Shown here piece after piece: positions 12,031-23,609 of a stretch of DNA of 64,000 bases (positions are counted from its first letter, which is position 1; every line of letters begins with the position of its first letter). Where the stretch lies: the NCBI GenBank assembly GCA_020747015.1, contig JAGTJM010000077.1:1-64000 (forward strand), written 5' to 3'. A program made the translations under genes and the position numbers. This stretch comes from Pyrenochaeta sp. MPI-SDFR-AT-0127 (lineage: Eukaryota; Ascomycota; Dothideomycetes; Pleosporales; Cucurbitariaceae). The notes under the pieces are model-generated. The model was not told the origin of the DNA. It was given only the letters and a program-made list of their open reading frames with translations, and made no database searches.

Positions 12031-12969
12031 CTGGTCTCCCGAGCGATTCGCTGAGACAGGACACTATCGACACGATTTTACGACAATTTTCTTTATTTCC
12101 GATTACGACTCAATGCAGCATATCCGAGGTCGCCTCACCACCCATGCCTGTCCTAAAAAGAAAAACACATTCGCGCTACACGCAAGCGATGTGATGACGA
12201 CCAGACTCATGGAACGGATGGGCAGCTGGGAGCAATTTCCAATATTTCCTTGTTTTGTTTGTTCTTCTACCAATATGCTGAGGTCATGTCGGCCTCTGCA
12301 CATCCAGTAGGCTCTGTTGCAGCCGCAGCATCTCTTCCTTAGCGGGCGTTCACAGACGGGGCCTTCACGGGTCGAAAATTATGTTTTCTTTGTTTGCATA
12401 TCTTTTGCACCTTTATACCATGGGTCTGGAGTTCTCAATGATGAATCAAAGAAGGGCGTTTCAGGGCATGGGTGCATGGGCATGGCGCGGAAGTAATGAC
12501 ATGGGAAAGGTATTTTCTTTTCTGCACTCGGAATACGGGACATGGGACACGAGTTTGCGTGCTCCCTTGGACACGCTACGATGTCCGACTTGTAAAGATA
12601 AATCATGCCGACTCTGGCATTATTGAACAATGGAAAACATGACGATAATCTGGTGTCTCACAAAGCTCGTTAGTGCATTGGCTGTGGGTCGTGATGCTCT
12701 TGATTTGCCTTTGTCAACTAGAGTGAAGGGACGGTTCATTGTTTCGACACCTTCTTAGCCGGTTTCCCTCGCAACTGGACTCGTTCATTTGGCACACTTA
12801 CCTCTCTCGTCCCCCCCTCCCCACTCCCCAATTTCCAATCCCTCCCGGTGCTCTTCTTCCGACCTCAAACTTTATTTGGACAATGACGACCGAAGGACGC
12901 AATTCAGGATCCTAAAACACGCGAGCTTTTGCTTTTCATCACATTGAAGGATAAGCACAGTGCCGCCAC
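12031..12969. other. Intergenic stretch
   Basis: It lies between two genes on the same strand. The last 200 bp before 12970 are C/T-rich (runs of C at about 12808-12830), as expected for a fungal promoter and leader. No gene is supported. Confidence 0.6.
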
Positions 12970-14406
12970 ATGCACGAGGACGAGAACAGGGTAAGCATCC
13001 CCGCCACACCATCCCACATGCAGCACGGTCGTCGAACCCCCGTCCCAACGTCAGTGGACGTCGCAGGCTCTCGCGTGCAGTGGGCGAGCACGCAGAATGC
13101 AGCGTCTTCACACTTGGTCACATGTTACCATGAGGCGTCTCAGACTAACGGCGAGATATGGCAGGACAGGGCGTCGCGATCAGCGCCCGGCATGACCAGA
13201 CTTAAGAGGGAGCAAAGCTCATACGATGCGCCCAATCCTGGAAGCCGATCACTCGCGCCTTCCTCATCCGAAGTAACCTCTTGCTCGACACGTGCGGCCA
13301 AACCTTCCCCCACGGCCGCGGCACCCGCCCACCGCACCTTCTTCGACCCTTGGAACAGTAGCTCTACCGGGCACCAGCGCGCTGAGAACCGTCTTTCAGG
13401 CTCCACAGCATGGCGTGTTTCGCGGAACCTGAAGCTTGCTGAGCAGTACAAGGCCGGCTTGGACGGCGGGAAACGGCTCGCATATACAGTTGGAGCCGGC
13501 AGTAGAGACTTTGGCAGAGGTGGAAGAAAGCCCAATGGCGCATGGGAGACGGGCGCAAAGGGCCTGCGCACAGGCGGACAGCAGAGCCTCGTAGAAGCTT
13601 GGACGGTTACCAAACCCAGCAAGACATCGTTGCAGGCCCTGGACAATGAAGCCAGTGTGATTCAGACTGACGGCCCCCTGTTGTCCGCAGACGAGGAATT
13701 TGATTGCGGTCAAGGTATGTTCTCCCGCGCAAACCCCTCCTGGCTATACCAGGTTTGAACATGCTCCGGGGCTGCCCATCACATTTGACCAAATGTTAAT
13801 ATCACGTTGCGACAGATGCAGACTCGAGTAACCTAACAGGTCCGGATCTAGATCTTCAAGACAACCTTTCCGGAACCCTCGCAGCCTTTCCCAAGAAGCA
13901 CATCTTCTCCGGGCTATGTTTCTACATCAATGGCTCAACGGCTCCCTTAGTCTCTGACCATAAACTAAAGCAGTTGTTGGCCGCTCACGGCGCGCGGCAT
14001 TCGATTGCACTAGGTCGTCGTTCCGTCACGCATGTTGTCCTAGGGATAGTATGCACACAGGGCGGGGCAGGCGGTGGGTTAGCCGCAAGCAAGATACAAA
14101 AGGAGATTACGAGGACTGGTGGCAAGGCTGTCAAGTTCGTTACTGCGGAATGGTACGTTCGTGTCTTTTGCTGCGTGCCTTCACCCTTGAGTCCGGGGCC
14201 ACACCACTGTCCAAGTTTTGTGCATATGCCTTACTGTCGACAATACGATGTCTGACATATGCAGGGTCCTTGAAAGCATCAAAGCAGACCGCCGACTACC
14301 AGAATCACGTTTCTCGCCGCTTACTCTGGCTCCGAAAACTCAAAATAGTGTCTTGCGCATGATGCGCGCAAGCAGCGCTCCAAAATCCAAGCAAGAGCAA
14401 GGATGA
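12970..14406 (+). CDS. BRCT domain protein
   Basis: Three exons, 12970-13714, 13816-14152 and 14265-14406, give 407 residues. The introns are 101 and 112 bp (GTATGT and GTACGT donors, GACAG and GCAG acceptors), longer than most in this window. The first 250 residues are low-complexity and rich in Ser, Arg and Pro, with a single LVEAWTVTK-like motif near 215. A BRCT domain follows at about residues 275-370: IFSGLCFYINGSTAPLVSDHKLKQLLAAHGA, then THVVLG, GGGLAASKIQKE and FVTAEWVLESIKADRRLPESRF, with the conserved Trp created exactly at the splice junction. BRCT domains bind phosphoproteins in DNA-damage and replication pathways. The arrangement recalls the BRCT of REV1-type or other repair proteins, but no polymerase domain follows. 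An alternative start at 13018 is possible. Confidence 0.88.
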
Positions 14407-14556
14407 CGGCGGCCCTCAAGGACAGCAAGTGTCGCGACCAAACCCAAATTCTCGTGGTCCCATTTGAGAAGACTCCCATGCAGAGTGCATGTTCGAAGCT
14501 AAGAGGGCTAGGAAGTTTAATCTTCAAAACTTTATATGACGCCTTTGTACACGCAC

Positions 14557-14591
14557 GATTCGTTTGCGCCATAAGCTGGCGCAAACGAATC
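14557..14591. repeat. Perfect 14-bp inverted repeat with 7-nt loop
   Basis: The arm GATTCGTTTGCGCC (14557-14570) is followed by ATAAGCT and the exact reverse complement GGCGCAAACGAATC (14578-14591). It starts 150 bp after the stop of the BRCT gene. In RNA it would form a stable hairpin, possibly in the 3' UTR. In DNA it could be a palindromic binding site. Confidence 0.8.
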
Positions 14592-15888
14592 CCCACTCTT
14601 ATTGGAGAGTTTGGCATGGGAGTAAACTTTGTTTGACGTGCTCGGGGACGCTAAGAAAGCTACGCGACGCTAACGTGTGAGAAGTCAGCGAAGAAGAGGG
14701 TTAGAAACCTGTTGCATGCCATGCAAGCTTTGTAGATCTGGTGGCGCTTCACGTTGAAATAGAAATACAAGAGTAGGTTTTGCCGATGTCGAAGAGATTT
14801 TTGTGAGGTATGCCGGCACCTACAAAAAAAAAGGCAAGGGAGCCCCTTTAGTGCGGCATTGGTGGTGTGAGTGGTCGTCGAGGCCAAAAACCTTGGATGA
14901 AGTGATCTGCTAAATTCAACGTCTGGCCGCCGGCTGCCGCTTCACGAGACGAGCGGTCCCCCCCTTCACTATGCCTTACGCCTCGAGACTGAGTGCAAGC
15001 TAGTTGTAGGCTAGATGCTTCCAAAAAAAGGAATATATCCGTTTGCCTCCCGCACGAGTCGTGACTCGGTACTTGACAGCTAGTGCTGGCAATCGACGCG
15101 TCGAGTGCCGAAGATCTTCTCACATCCGAAAAAAAAGACCCCTCCTGCAATCAAAGTAACCACACATCTATGTGAGGCGGTGCCCTGTGTTTGATCATCT
15201 CTTGTGTGGCATCCTGACTCTCGAAGAAAGAGAGGGGTGGGAGGGTTCTGGGCTAGTTTGCGTAAAGCGTTTTCTCGGAGAACCACTTCGCAAATGTTTT
15301 AGCGTTGCATGTCCAAGTCCAGCGTTCGCCCAGTTTCATTGTGTAGGATGTTCCGAATTGTCAGTGCTTTCTTCCAATATCCACTTCTGCACGTGTTTCT
15401 ATTGCATGGTAATCAGGGCTATCCCAGCCATAGGCGGCTTATAAGGACGACGTCGTTGATCCTACCGTAGTTCAATGCAGAGGAGCAAAAGAAGATCCAT
15501 AGTCCTCATCCATGTAACCTGCGAATTGGATGAAAAAGACTTGAGTTTGTGACGATATGTGGTAAAAAGGACTTTAGCGTCTCTGGACGTAAAAAAAAAT
15601 GCCACAGGGTCTGACAACTGTTTTTGTCAAACAATAATAGAACGTATGCGTCGAAGTGTTGCTGCGAGAAATGCAATGGTGCATGGCTAGTCTACAAACA
15701 GCCCGCGACCAGATGGGATAGTGAAACGTTTGATCGTACAGAGCGACCGCAGATATGGCTAGGAACAAGTACTTTGTGTCTAAGATTATCCTGACACGAT
15801 TACCTCGAGATCATGGTAGCCATGCGTCTACTTGCATGAGTGCAAAGAGAACGGGTGCAAATTTCGACGAATAGTGAACTAGAACACC

Positions 15889-15914
15889 AAAAAAAAAAAA
15901 AAAAAAAAAAAAAA
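15889..15914 (+). repeat. 26-nt poly(A) tract
   Basis: An uninterrupted run of 26 A follows ACACC and precedes CAAGAG. It may be a simple slippage tract or the trace of a retroposed tail. I see no gene fragment or target-site duplication to support the latter. Confidence 0.85.
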
Positions 15915-16202
15915 CAAGAGTCTTATCAGATGCACTACCTCTGTCGTCGCAGGTATCTTCTGAAGATCCCGGGGGCATTGCTTGCGCAGGATCAAGTAGT
16001 TTTAATGTGGCGTAGGGACATACGCAGGTACCGAAAATCTACGCACCGGGACCCTGGTCCTGCTTCATCCTGGCAACCAGTTACCATAAACTGTGATAAA
16101 CCTGTGTAACGCCGTTGACCCTCCTCCTAATTGGCTCTTTCATAAACGCCTGTGTAAGCACCGTGAACCTGCGACTCTTCCACTTAGAGCTGAACGAGAC
16201 AC

Positions 16203-17544
16203 TCAGCCAGCAGTTCTTGGCTTGGACTTGGCTTGCTTCTTCGCTTTCGCTTCTTCTTTCTGCTTCTTCTTCTTCGCCTCCAGCTTCTCATCCGCTTTCC
16301 TCTTCAATGACTTCTTCTCCTCCTCTGACCTCTCCACTGGCTTGAAAAATCCTTCTAACCGACTCTGCTGCGCCGTCTTCATATTCTTCTGTAATTTGCT
16401 TGCTCCATTTCGAACTCGGTCTTCATTGAAGTGTTTCTCTTCAACAAGGAACTTGACAAGACCTTCTATGTCCGGTGCTTCCCATTTGAAATCGCATTCG
16501 GGAGCGTCGGCGGGGCGCACGTCGGGTTCCAAAAAGAGCAGGCGTGCGTCGGCGAATGGCCAGTCTTCCGGGATAGTGAGTTTAGACTTGGTGGCAGATT
16601 TGATGTGAGCAACCACGCCTTCGAGATCGGTATGTTCGCGAATAAGTTTGAGGGCGGTGGAAGGACCAATGCCTTTGATGGGGTCGAGGTAGTCGCAGCC
16701 GAGAAGGATGCAGAGATCAATGAACTAGGTCACGGTCAGCAAAAAGGGTATGTTTGCCAGTCAGTTGAGTGCTTCTACCTGCTTCCGTTCCATGCCTAGT
16801 CCCTCAAGCACCTTATCCAAGTGAATCTCCAATATCGGCTCCTTGCGTTGCTCGCTAAAGGTAAGATGTCTCAACAGGATGGGTGAATCGAAAGTCAGCG
16901 TGTCCATGTCCTCCGATGCAGCTGCATACACTTTTCCACCTCTCGCCAGCACTGCACACTGCGCCTCTGCCTCCGTTGGCGCAACAATGTACGGAATTCC
17001 CATCAATTTTAGCAAATGCTGGCATTCTTCGTTGTGCTCCCTCGTGACCCTAACCGTCCGTCGCGAGAACTTCTCCACATCTTCTGCTGTGCCAGTCTCT
17101 TTTGCTTCCTCTGCGGCTGCGTGTGCTTCGGACTTGCGCTGGAATCGTTTTGCGAGTTCGCCGGATTTGAGTTTCGGTGGGGCGCCGTCGAAGACGTAGA
17201 GCGGCTTGATACCATTGTCGACCATGCGAAGAGTACGGTAAAACAAACCCATAAGATGAGAAGTTGTTTCACCTGTATCGCTCATAAGTTGCTGGCCATC
17301 GGAGCGCACCGCGATGAGGAAGCTGTAGATGCTCATAGACCTGCAAATGTCAATAAGCGCAACTGTTTACTGGCTGTGAGTATACATACGCATCCTACAC
17401 ATGTAAGCGACTCTTCATGTAGTGCTGGGGGACTGCTGAACTTACAATAGCAACTTTGCGACCAAACTGGTTTTTGATCTCACCCGTCTTAACTGCTGAC
17501 GGCGCATGCTCTTGGATGAGCTGGTAGAGGTGTTTGATGCCCAT
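16203..17544 (-). CDS. RAD27: Flap endonuclease 1 (FEN1/Rad27)
   Basis: Four exons, complement of 17446-17544, 17390-17394, 16779-17340 and 16203-16724, encode 395 residues, the normal FEN1 length. FEN1 removes 5' flaps in Okazaki-fragment maturation and long-patch base excision repair. The N-terminus MGIKHLYQLI, the catalytic acidic clusters (D34, VFDG around D86, EAEAQC around 158-160, SEDMD around 179-181, GCDYLDPIKG near 230) and a C-terminal PCNA-binding box QSRLEGFF with a Lys-rich tail are all present. The second exon is only 5 nt (GATGC) between introns of 51 and 49 bp. It supplies the Asp34 codon and the first two bases of Ala35. Without it the frame breaks and the catalytic Asp is lost. 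The gene is divergent from the GCDH gene, with 480 bp between start codons. Confidence 0.97.
17390..17394 (-). other. RAD27: 5-nt microexon of the FEN1 gene
   Basis: On the minus strand, acceptor GTGTAG precedes GATGC, and donor GTATGT follows it directly. Exon 1 ends in phase 0 after Ile33 and exon 3 begins with the third base of codon 35. These 5 nt are therefore the only way to keep the frame and to encode the invariant Asp-Ala of VAIDASMSIY. Confidence 0.88.
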
Positions 17545-18024
17545 GTTTGCTAGATGTATCTGCGCAGTGCCGCATACGAGATCTAAGTGAGCTGTGTGAC
17601 TCCTTCGAATGTTGTGGGTAGAGCTGTAGGCTGTTCTGTGGAGGCTGGATGAAGTGACGATCGGTAACGTCACGTCCTTCACGCGTCTCGCGTAAAAGGA
17701 TGGCGCGCAATCACGGCTTGCATATCTTGGCAGTGCCACTTTACACGGACATGCGAATTGATCGTTTGAGGCTCTGTCTCGGTACACTATAACTCTAGAG
17801 GAATTCCGACCTCCAAAAGCAGGAATTGTCTAACACAGCATCGGATACGATGGAGTGCTTGCCACCACTGCGGAAATGTTTCCGAACCGCGGTTCATTCG
17901 ACTGTGGGGTTCCGAGGCCGACATCATCCAATAATGAACATCTTTTAAGTCTTTCACGCTGGAAATACAACCACACTTTGACATTCTTGAACACTGCTCA
18001 CACTCCGTATCACTTTGTTTCATT
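17545..18024. promoter_or_regulatory. Shared divergent promoter region, FEN1 and GCDH
   Basis: The two start codons face away from each other across 480 bp with no gene between. The two genes (replication nuclease, mitochondrial catabolism) have no evident functional link. I can point to no specific factor site. Confidence 0.6.
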
Positions 18025-19449
18025 ATGCTTCGACCACTCTACAGACACGCCGCAAGGCAATTGAATACCACAGCTCGTTCCGCGGTCATCGGAAGGCGAT
18101 ATCTTCATGCACCTGTGGCTTTTGACTGGACAGACCCATTGAATGCGAAGAACCTTTTCACAGATGAAGAACTCGCTATCTCAGAGACTGCAGAGTCGTA
18201 TTGCCAAGAGCGAATGCTGCCAAGAGTGTTGGGTCAGTCGTTCCCCATACATACGCGAAGCCATTACTGATGCAATAGTACAGAGGCATACCGCAATGAA
18301 GATTTTGATCGAAAGATCATTGAAGAAATGGGCGAGCTTGGGCTGCTCGGTGCGACTATCCAAGGCTACGAATGTGCAGGTGTCAGTAGTGTAGCTGCTG
18401 GCCTGATCACACGAGCAGTTGAAAGAGTAGACTCAGGGTATCGATCTGGCTACTCTGTGCAAAGCTCTCTTGCAATGGGAGGCATTGAAGAGTTTGGCTC
18501 AGAGGAACTCAAGGAACGGCTTCTGCCGCAGATGGCCAAGGGAAAGCTGTTGGGTTGCTTTGGTCTTACCGAGCCCAATCATGGATCAGACCCAGGCTCG
18601 ATGGAAACGGTCGCCAAGCCGCATCCTACAAAGAAGGGCTACTATTCACTTTCAGGCTCGAAGACATGGATTACCAACTCGCCTATTTCTGAAGTACTTC
18701 TAGTCTGGGCAAAGCTGGAGACCACAGGAAAGATCCGTGGATTCGTTATTGAACGCGACCAATGCCCACCAGGCACTCTTGAAACGCCTGCAATCAAGAA
18801 CAAGAATGGCCTGAGGGCATCGATTACTGGAATGATTCATCTTGACGAATGTCCTGTATCAGAGGCGAACATGTTTAAAGATGTGGAAGGTCTAAGGGGA
18901 CCTTTTAGCTGTTTGAACTCAGCCAGATATGGCATTGCTTGGGGCACCATCGGTGCTTTAGAAGATTGCATCTCAAGAACAAGGGAGTACGCATTGGAAA
19001 GGAAACAGTTCAAGGGCAATCCGATTGCAAAGTACCAGCTCGTGCAAAAGAAGTTGGCAGACGCAACAACCGACGCCGCATACGGGATACTCGCTGCTCA
19101 CCAGGTAGGTAGGCTGAAGGATGAGGGCAAGGCTTCACCAGAGATGATTTCTATGATCAAGAGGCAGAATTGTGATCGGGCGCTAGTCAACTCCCGAACG
19201 TGAGTAATGCCGTATAATGGTGTTGCATTGGCTGACTCCAATTAGGCTCCAGGAAGTGTTTGGCGGAAACGCCGTATCTGACGAGTATGGTATTGGAAGG
19301 CATGTGGCAAATTTGTTTGTCACCCAGACTTACGAAGGGCAAAGCGACATCCACGGTGAGTACCCAAGTTTGAATGTTGCGACCCTGGCTAATGCATTGT
19401 AGCTCTGATCCTTGGGCGGGCAATTACGGGTCTCCAAGGATTTTGCTGA
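18025..19449 (+). CDS. Glutaryl-CoA dehydrogenase, mitochondrial
   Basis: Four exons, 18025-18232, 18284-19199, 19246-19355 and 19403-19449, encode 426 residues. The introns are 46-51 bp. The enzyme is an FAD-dependent acyl-CoA dehydrogenase that oxidises and decarboxylates glutaryl-CoA to crotonyl-CoA in lysine and tryptophan breakdown. An Arg-rich N-terminus (MLRPLYRHAARQLNTTARSA) looks like a mitochondrial presequence. Family blocks are DWTDPLNAKNLFTDEE, LGCFGLTEPNHGSDPGSM, the SGSKTWITNSP flavin region, the RKQFKGNPIAKYQLVQKKLAD helix, and the C-terminal QEVFGGNAVSDEYGIGRHVANL with YEGQSDIH, whose Glu is the catalytic base in this family. The last splice joins H to ALILGRAITGLQGF. The other acyl-CoA dehydrogenases usually lack this particular set, so the GCDH assignment is strong. 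Confidence 0.95.
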
Positions 19450-20230
19450 GGGCACACCCACTAAGACATCTATCTATATAAGGAATCGAAGGGCAATTTG
19501 GAGCTATGCCGAGCGAGGAATGCGGTCAGTTGGCTGTACTACCATAAATGGTGTTCAAGGGCGGCGTCCAATCAGGCTCATGTAGTACGAGCAGCCGTAT
19601 GCACATTTGCCGCTGTCGTGCATGCAGGTGAATGTTTTTAGAAATGACATGCGCTCTCAAACACAGTGAATCAAACAGCACATTCACAGCGAAACTAAAA
19701 TGTATCATGTCTGATTGCTCGTGGGCGCCATGCAATCTTGGTCCACCGCGATGAAGTCTCGCCATCACGGCCGTTCTGACCAATACATTGGTCACTGTGT
19801 GGTGTGGGAGAGCGTCGGTGAATGTCAGCCTGAAAGCCTGCGTTCTCTAGCCTTCCATGGGTGGCAACCTGCGACGCAAAGAAACGTCGGCGAATAGTTT
19901 TCTGGGGCAAGGGACAGGCTTGTCTCGCCTGTGCGGCTGTTTCGATACGTGATAAATACAATCGCGCCTGCTCAGCCCCAGCTCTCCTCCCCTTGAACCA
20001 TCCACCTTCACTGATTATCTCTGCTCCGCCTCTCACTTTTGGAGAGTCACAGGTACGTTGGACGTGGCGGACGTTCCTTCCGCTGATACGCCGCCGCACT
20101 TGCTTTCTTTCGGGCCCAGGATCAACGCTAACCGCCCTCCTACAGCCCACTTCAACTCTTCAACACCGCACTCTCTGCCAGATCCTCACCCTCGCGATCC
20201 GCATACCACACAACACCACACACAAAAGCC
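19450..20230. other. Intergenic stretch and UBC4 leader
   Basis: The first part is the 3' flank of GCDH. The last 200 bp, rich in C and CA with many CACAC-type words just before 20231, are probably the leader of the E2 gene. No gene is supported. Confidence 0.6.
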
Positions 20231-21072
20231 ATGGCTCTCAAGCGCATCAACAAAGAACTCACTGACCTCGGCCGGTACGTGGTTCCTCCGCCCCCAACGG
20301 CGCCGCCTGCCCGTTTGCTCGCATGACAGCCTGCGGATGCGGGGCGCTACAGCGTGGACACAACGGCGTGGCCTCGAAACAAAATACCCCCGATATAGTC
20401 TGGCTAACACAAAACTCACAGTGACCCTCCGTCTTCGTGCTCAGCTGGTCCCATCGGAGATGATCTGGTGCGTCACTCTTTGTGCAAGATCCCCGCGGCT
20501 GAGGCGGTCTCGCCGAATTCGCCGCAGTAAGAAACCACCACGAATAGACTTACTGACTGTGCGATAGTTCCACTGGCAAGCGACCATCATGGGTCCTGTA
20601 CGTACATCCTCAGATCGCTATCCCGGCTCTCGCTCAAAGCCCGCCATACCTTCCTAAAATCTTAACAGCGATGTTGAGACTAACATCACGAACAGAGCGA
20701 CTCACCATACTCCGGCGGTGTCTTCTTCTTAGCAATCCACTTTCCGACAGATTACCCTTTCAAACCCCCGAAGGTCAACTTCACCACCCGCATCTACCAC
20801 CCCAACATCAACTCCAACGGCAGCATTTGCTTGGACATTCTGCGAGACCAGTGGAGCCCCGCTCTGACCATCTCGAAAGGTTTGAATACGTGTTTCAGTC
20901 TGAGAAGGACTTGGAGACTAACGCCACCGCAGTGTTGTTGAGCATTTGCTCAATGTTGACAGACCCGAACCCTGACGACCCACTTGTTCCCGAGATTGCA
21001 CATGTCTACAAGACCGACCGATCTCGATACGAGTCGACGGCGCGCGAGTGGACTCGGAAGTATGCTATCTAG
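20231..21072 (+). CDS. UBC4: Ubiquitin-conjugating enzyme E2, UBC4/UBC5 type
   Basis: Five exons, 20231-20274, 20422-20467, 20568-20597, 20696-20879 and 20933-21072, give 147 residues, exactly the usual UBC4/5 length. The 30-nt third exon encodes FHWQATIMGP. The protein starts MALKRINKELTDLGR. It has the PPSSCSAGP loop, the HPN motif (YHPNINSNGSICLDIL) with the active-site Cys near residue 85, WSPALTISKVLLSICSML, and the C-terminal YESTAREWTRKYAI. These E2s pass ubiquitin to many E3 ligases for degradation of short-lived and abnormal proteins. The introns are 147, 100, 98 and 53 bp, with the longest near the 5' end. It converges on the poly(A) polymerase gene. Confidence 0.97.
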
Positions 21073-21846
21073 GGAGGGAGTAGAGCTGCAGGAGGTCGAT
21101 TTCATTACGGTTCATGACGGCATTCGGCGACCGTGGAGTGGACGGATGTTCAGAACAGACTTTTCATGGCATGGCGGAATGATGGAGTTCTCTGTACTTC
21201 AGCATGCACGCTGAACGGGATTCATAGTCACTTCTACCACAACGGATACTTTGCTCACACAAACCTATCTCTTCCTCCTTGATAGTCCCACTCTAGCTAT
21301 GGCGAAACCTTGACAGTATAGGGTGACTGCCATGATTTTAGAAACTCTGATGTACGACTATTTGTGGTTGTCAAGATTAATTTTGGCCTTCGTAGGGCGC
21401 AATCTGGTTGCAGTCATTCAAGCTCTTACCCAATGCGATGTAGGAGGTACCCTCATAGAGCATCATTATATCAAACAGAATCGTGCAATATACACGATGG
21501 CTGGCTACGGTGGAGAATGTGGAGAATAGCATCATCTTTGTCTTTTATTAATCTTTATCCCATATGATGCGGCTGGGGCATTGATATGTTTAAGCTCATA
21601 GTGATCTTTCTTGAAATAATCTTATAGGCGTGCCACTGCTTCCTGCACGCACCCACAGTATAATACATGTAAGAGCCATGTTCCAATTCTCAAATGCTTC
21701 AATTCAATCATTCCCAAGGCCAGCAAAGTCGACATCGGCCAGTTGCTGAAACGACATTGTCGCTATTCACCGCTTGTCCCACAGTGGGTATGCCCAGAAG
21801 ACTCGTAGCAGCCTCCATGTATCTCAACGCCCTCATCCTCTCTACA
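21073..21846. other. Intergenic stretch between convergent genes
   Basis: This holds the 3' flanks of the E2 gene and the poly(A) polymerase gene. It is AT-rich in the middle (about 21530-21720). No gene is supported. Confidence 0.6.
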
Positions 21847-23609
21847 TCAAAGTTCAACCTTTGAATCTTGTCCTACTTGCCTCTCCTCTACAGCTTCTGT
21901 TCCTTCAATACCCATTTCCATATCCTTATCATGATCTTCTGCATCCCTGACTGCCTTCGCCTTCGCCGCAAGGCTTGTCTCCATGTGCTTCACCAAGCGT
22001 TGGCCGTATTCTTCGAGTTTGGCGCGTGGCGCGTGGCCAAGCATGTAGCAAGAGCCGACCAGTGGGCCAAGGATGGACGAACGTGTGTTGACTCTTGTAT
22101 CATACTCTAGCTGTTGGCAGAGAGAGCGGAAGGTAGCTTGGACATGTTTTATTGCTATGCCTTTGCGGCCTAGGTCGTTGGTTTCGTCGGCGGGGTCACG
22201 AAGGGAGAGCATGTAGGCTGGAAGCAGTTTCGTTGTTCCTTCCTGTTTGTCCGTCAGCATGTCGACATAGTCAATAGGAATGAGTTGCTTACCTCGATTT
22301 TGCTTTTGATTGTGTCTGTTATGACGGGATGTGATGCCTTGTCGAAGAACTCAACTGGTTCGATTGAGACACCCCGCTCCTTAGTGTCAAAGTCTCGCCA
22401 AAATTTGAGAAAGTTGATTAAACCTCCCGCTGCATCGTTGCGCGGGTGTGGGTTATGTCGTATGCTTGCAACGACCATCATGAAGAGTGAATAAGAGCCG
22501 AAACCTCCACGGAACACATCTGACAGTCCTCGAACATCAAACATGGTCCTGATGACGTAGTATAGCTGCCGTAAGTAAGGATATTGCTCCATGTAGCCTT
22601 GCATAAATATCCGAGAGAGAGAGGTGTCATTCGATAACACAATCTGCACATCCAACCCTGATTCCTTGTCCTGCAGCGAAATGAGTGGATATCGTGCATA
22701 GCGGAGCATAGGCATCAAGTATGCTTTGTTGTTCTTTAGTCTTCTCCAATACAGTAAATTCAGATCCTTTATTGCTTTCGATCGCTCACTGGGCGACGGC
22801 GGTAGCTTTGCCTGTGCGGGGTCGACTATTTGCGATTGTCGCACTAAACGAAAGTCGATGTCTGATGTAGCGAAAGCTAGGCCAGTTCTTTCTGAACCGA
22901 ATACTTCGAGTACGTGGTCTGGGAGTGCCTTGCGGACATGGTTTCGCACCTGTTCAATGAGGTGTTTTCGGGCGATGCTTTCGAATCTGGTAGGCTTTGC
23001 AAATCCATAGAATCTGTCCATTTCAATTGCTAATCTAGGGACCAAAATCAGTCTATGTGTAGGAAGATGGCACTATGCTTCAGTGTACCTGTCAATTCCG
23101 GACATGGTTCGCTCTTCTTGCTTCAAACACCATGGCAATTGGCTCTCTTTGACGGGTTTCGGATTTACCATAGGCTTGACAACAATACCCTCGTAGTCTT
23201 CTGTAGCCTCGAATGCTGCTCTTGCAATCGCCAAGAGCTTCTCTGGCTCAGTGAGCGAAACTTTTCGGCTGTCGTACTGCTTTTGTACATTTTTGATAAT
23301 TGATGCATTTACTTTGCTGCTTTGCCATCTACCCTTGACTGTTGTCATCTTTCTGATCTTTGGAGTTGGCGTTTCCTTGCCCTCCGTCGCTACATCGCCT
23401 TCTCTAGTCTCGAGCTCGCTCGCCTCGTGGGCTTTGAAGAGACTGCCATCTTTGTCCGCATTGTTGTATGAGGCTTCGGTCGCCGACGACGAGAAGCGCA
23501 GCTGAGAGAGAAGAGGTTGGTTTGGGGCGATGTAGTGTTGCCAAAGGGCGATTGAGGGCGTGAAGCGATTATGAGCGCGACATATCAGCCGAGTGCGCGA
23601 GGGCTGCAT
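21847..23609 (-). CDS. Noncanonical poly(A) polymerase / nucleotidyltransferase, probably mitochondrial
   Basis: Three exons, complement of 23089-23609, 22293-23034 and 21847-22242, give 552 residues; the introns are 54 and 50 bp. The first 45 residues are basic and rich in Ser and Arg (ending LRFSSSA), as in mitochondrial presequences. A nucleotidyltransferase core begins near residue 205: VFGSERTGLAFATSDIDFRLV has the GS signature and the first two metal-binding Asp, and GLDVQIVL supplies a third. The following FGSYSLFMMVVASIRHNP and LINFLKFWRDFD segments match the PAP-associated central domain. This family (MTPAP/Cid1/Trf4-like) adds nucleotides to RNA 3' ends. A mitochondrial role is inferred only from the presequence. 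A weakly charged acidic tail ends the protein. Confidence 0.88.

Larger units (their letters stand above)
14407..16202. other. Intergenic stretch with a hairpin and a poly(A) tract
   Basis: Apart from the inverted repeat at 14557-14591 and the A-run at 15889-15914, I see no gene. Several short A-runs (for example about 14825 and 15025) are present. The 3' end of the FEN1 gene begins at 16203. Confidence 0.55.
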
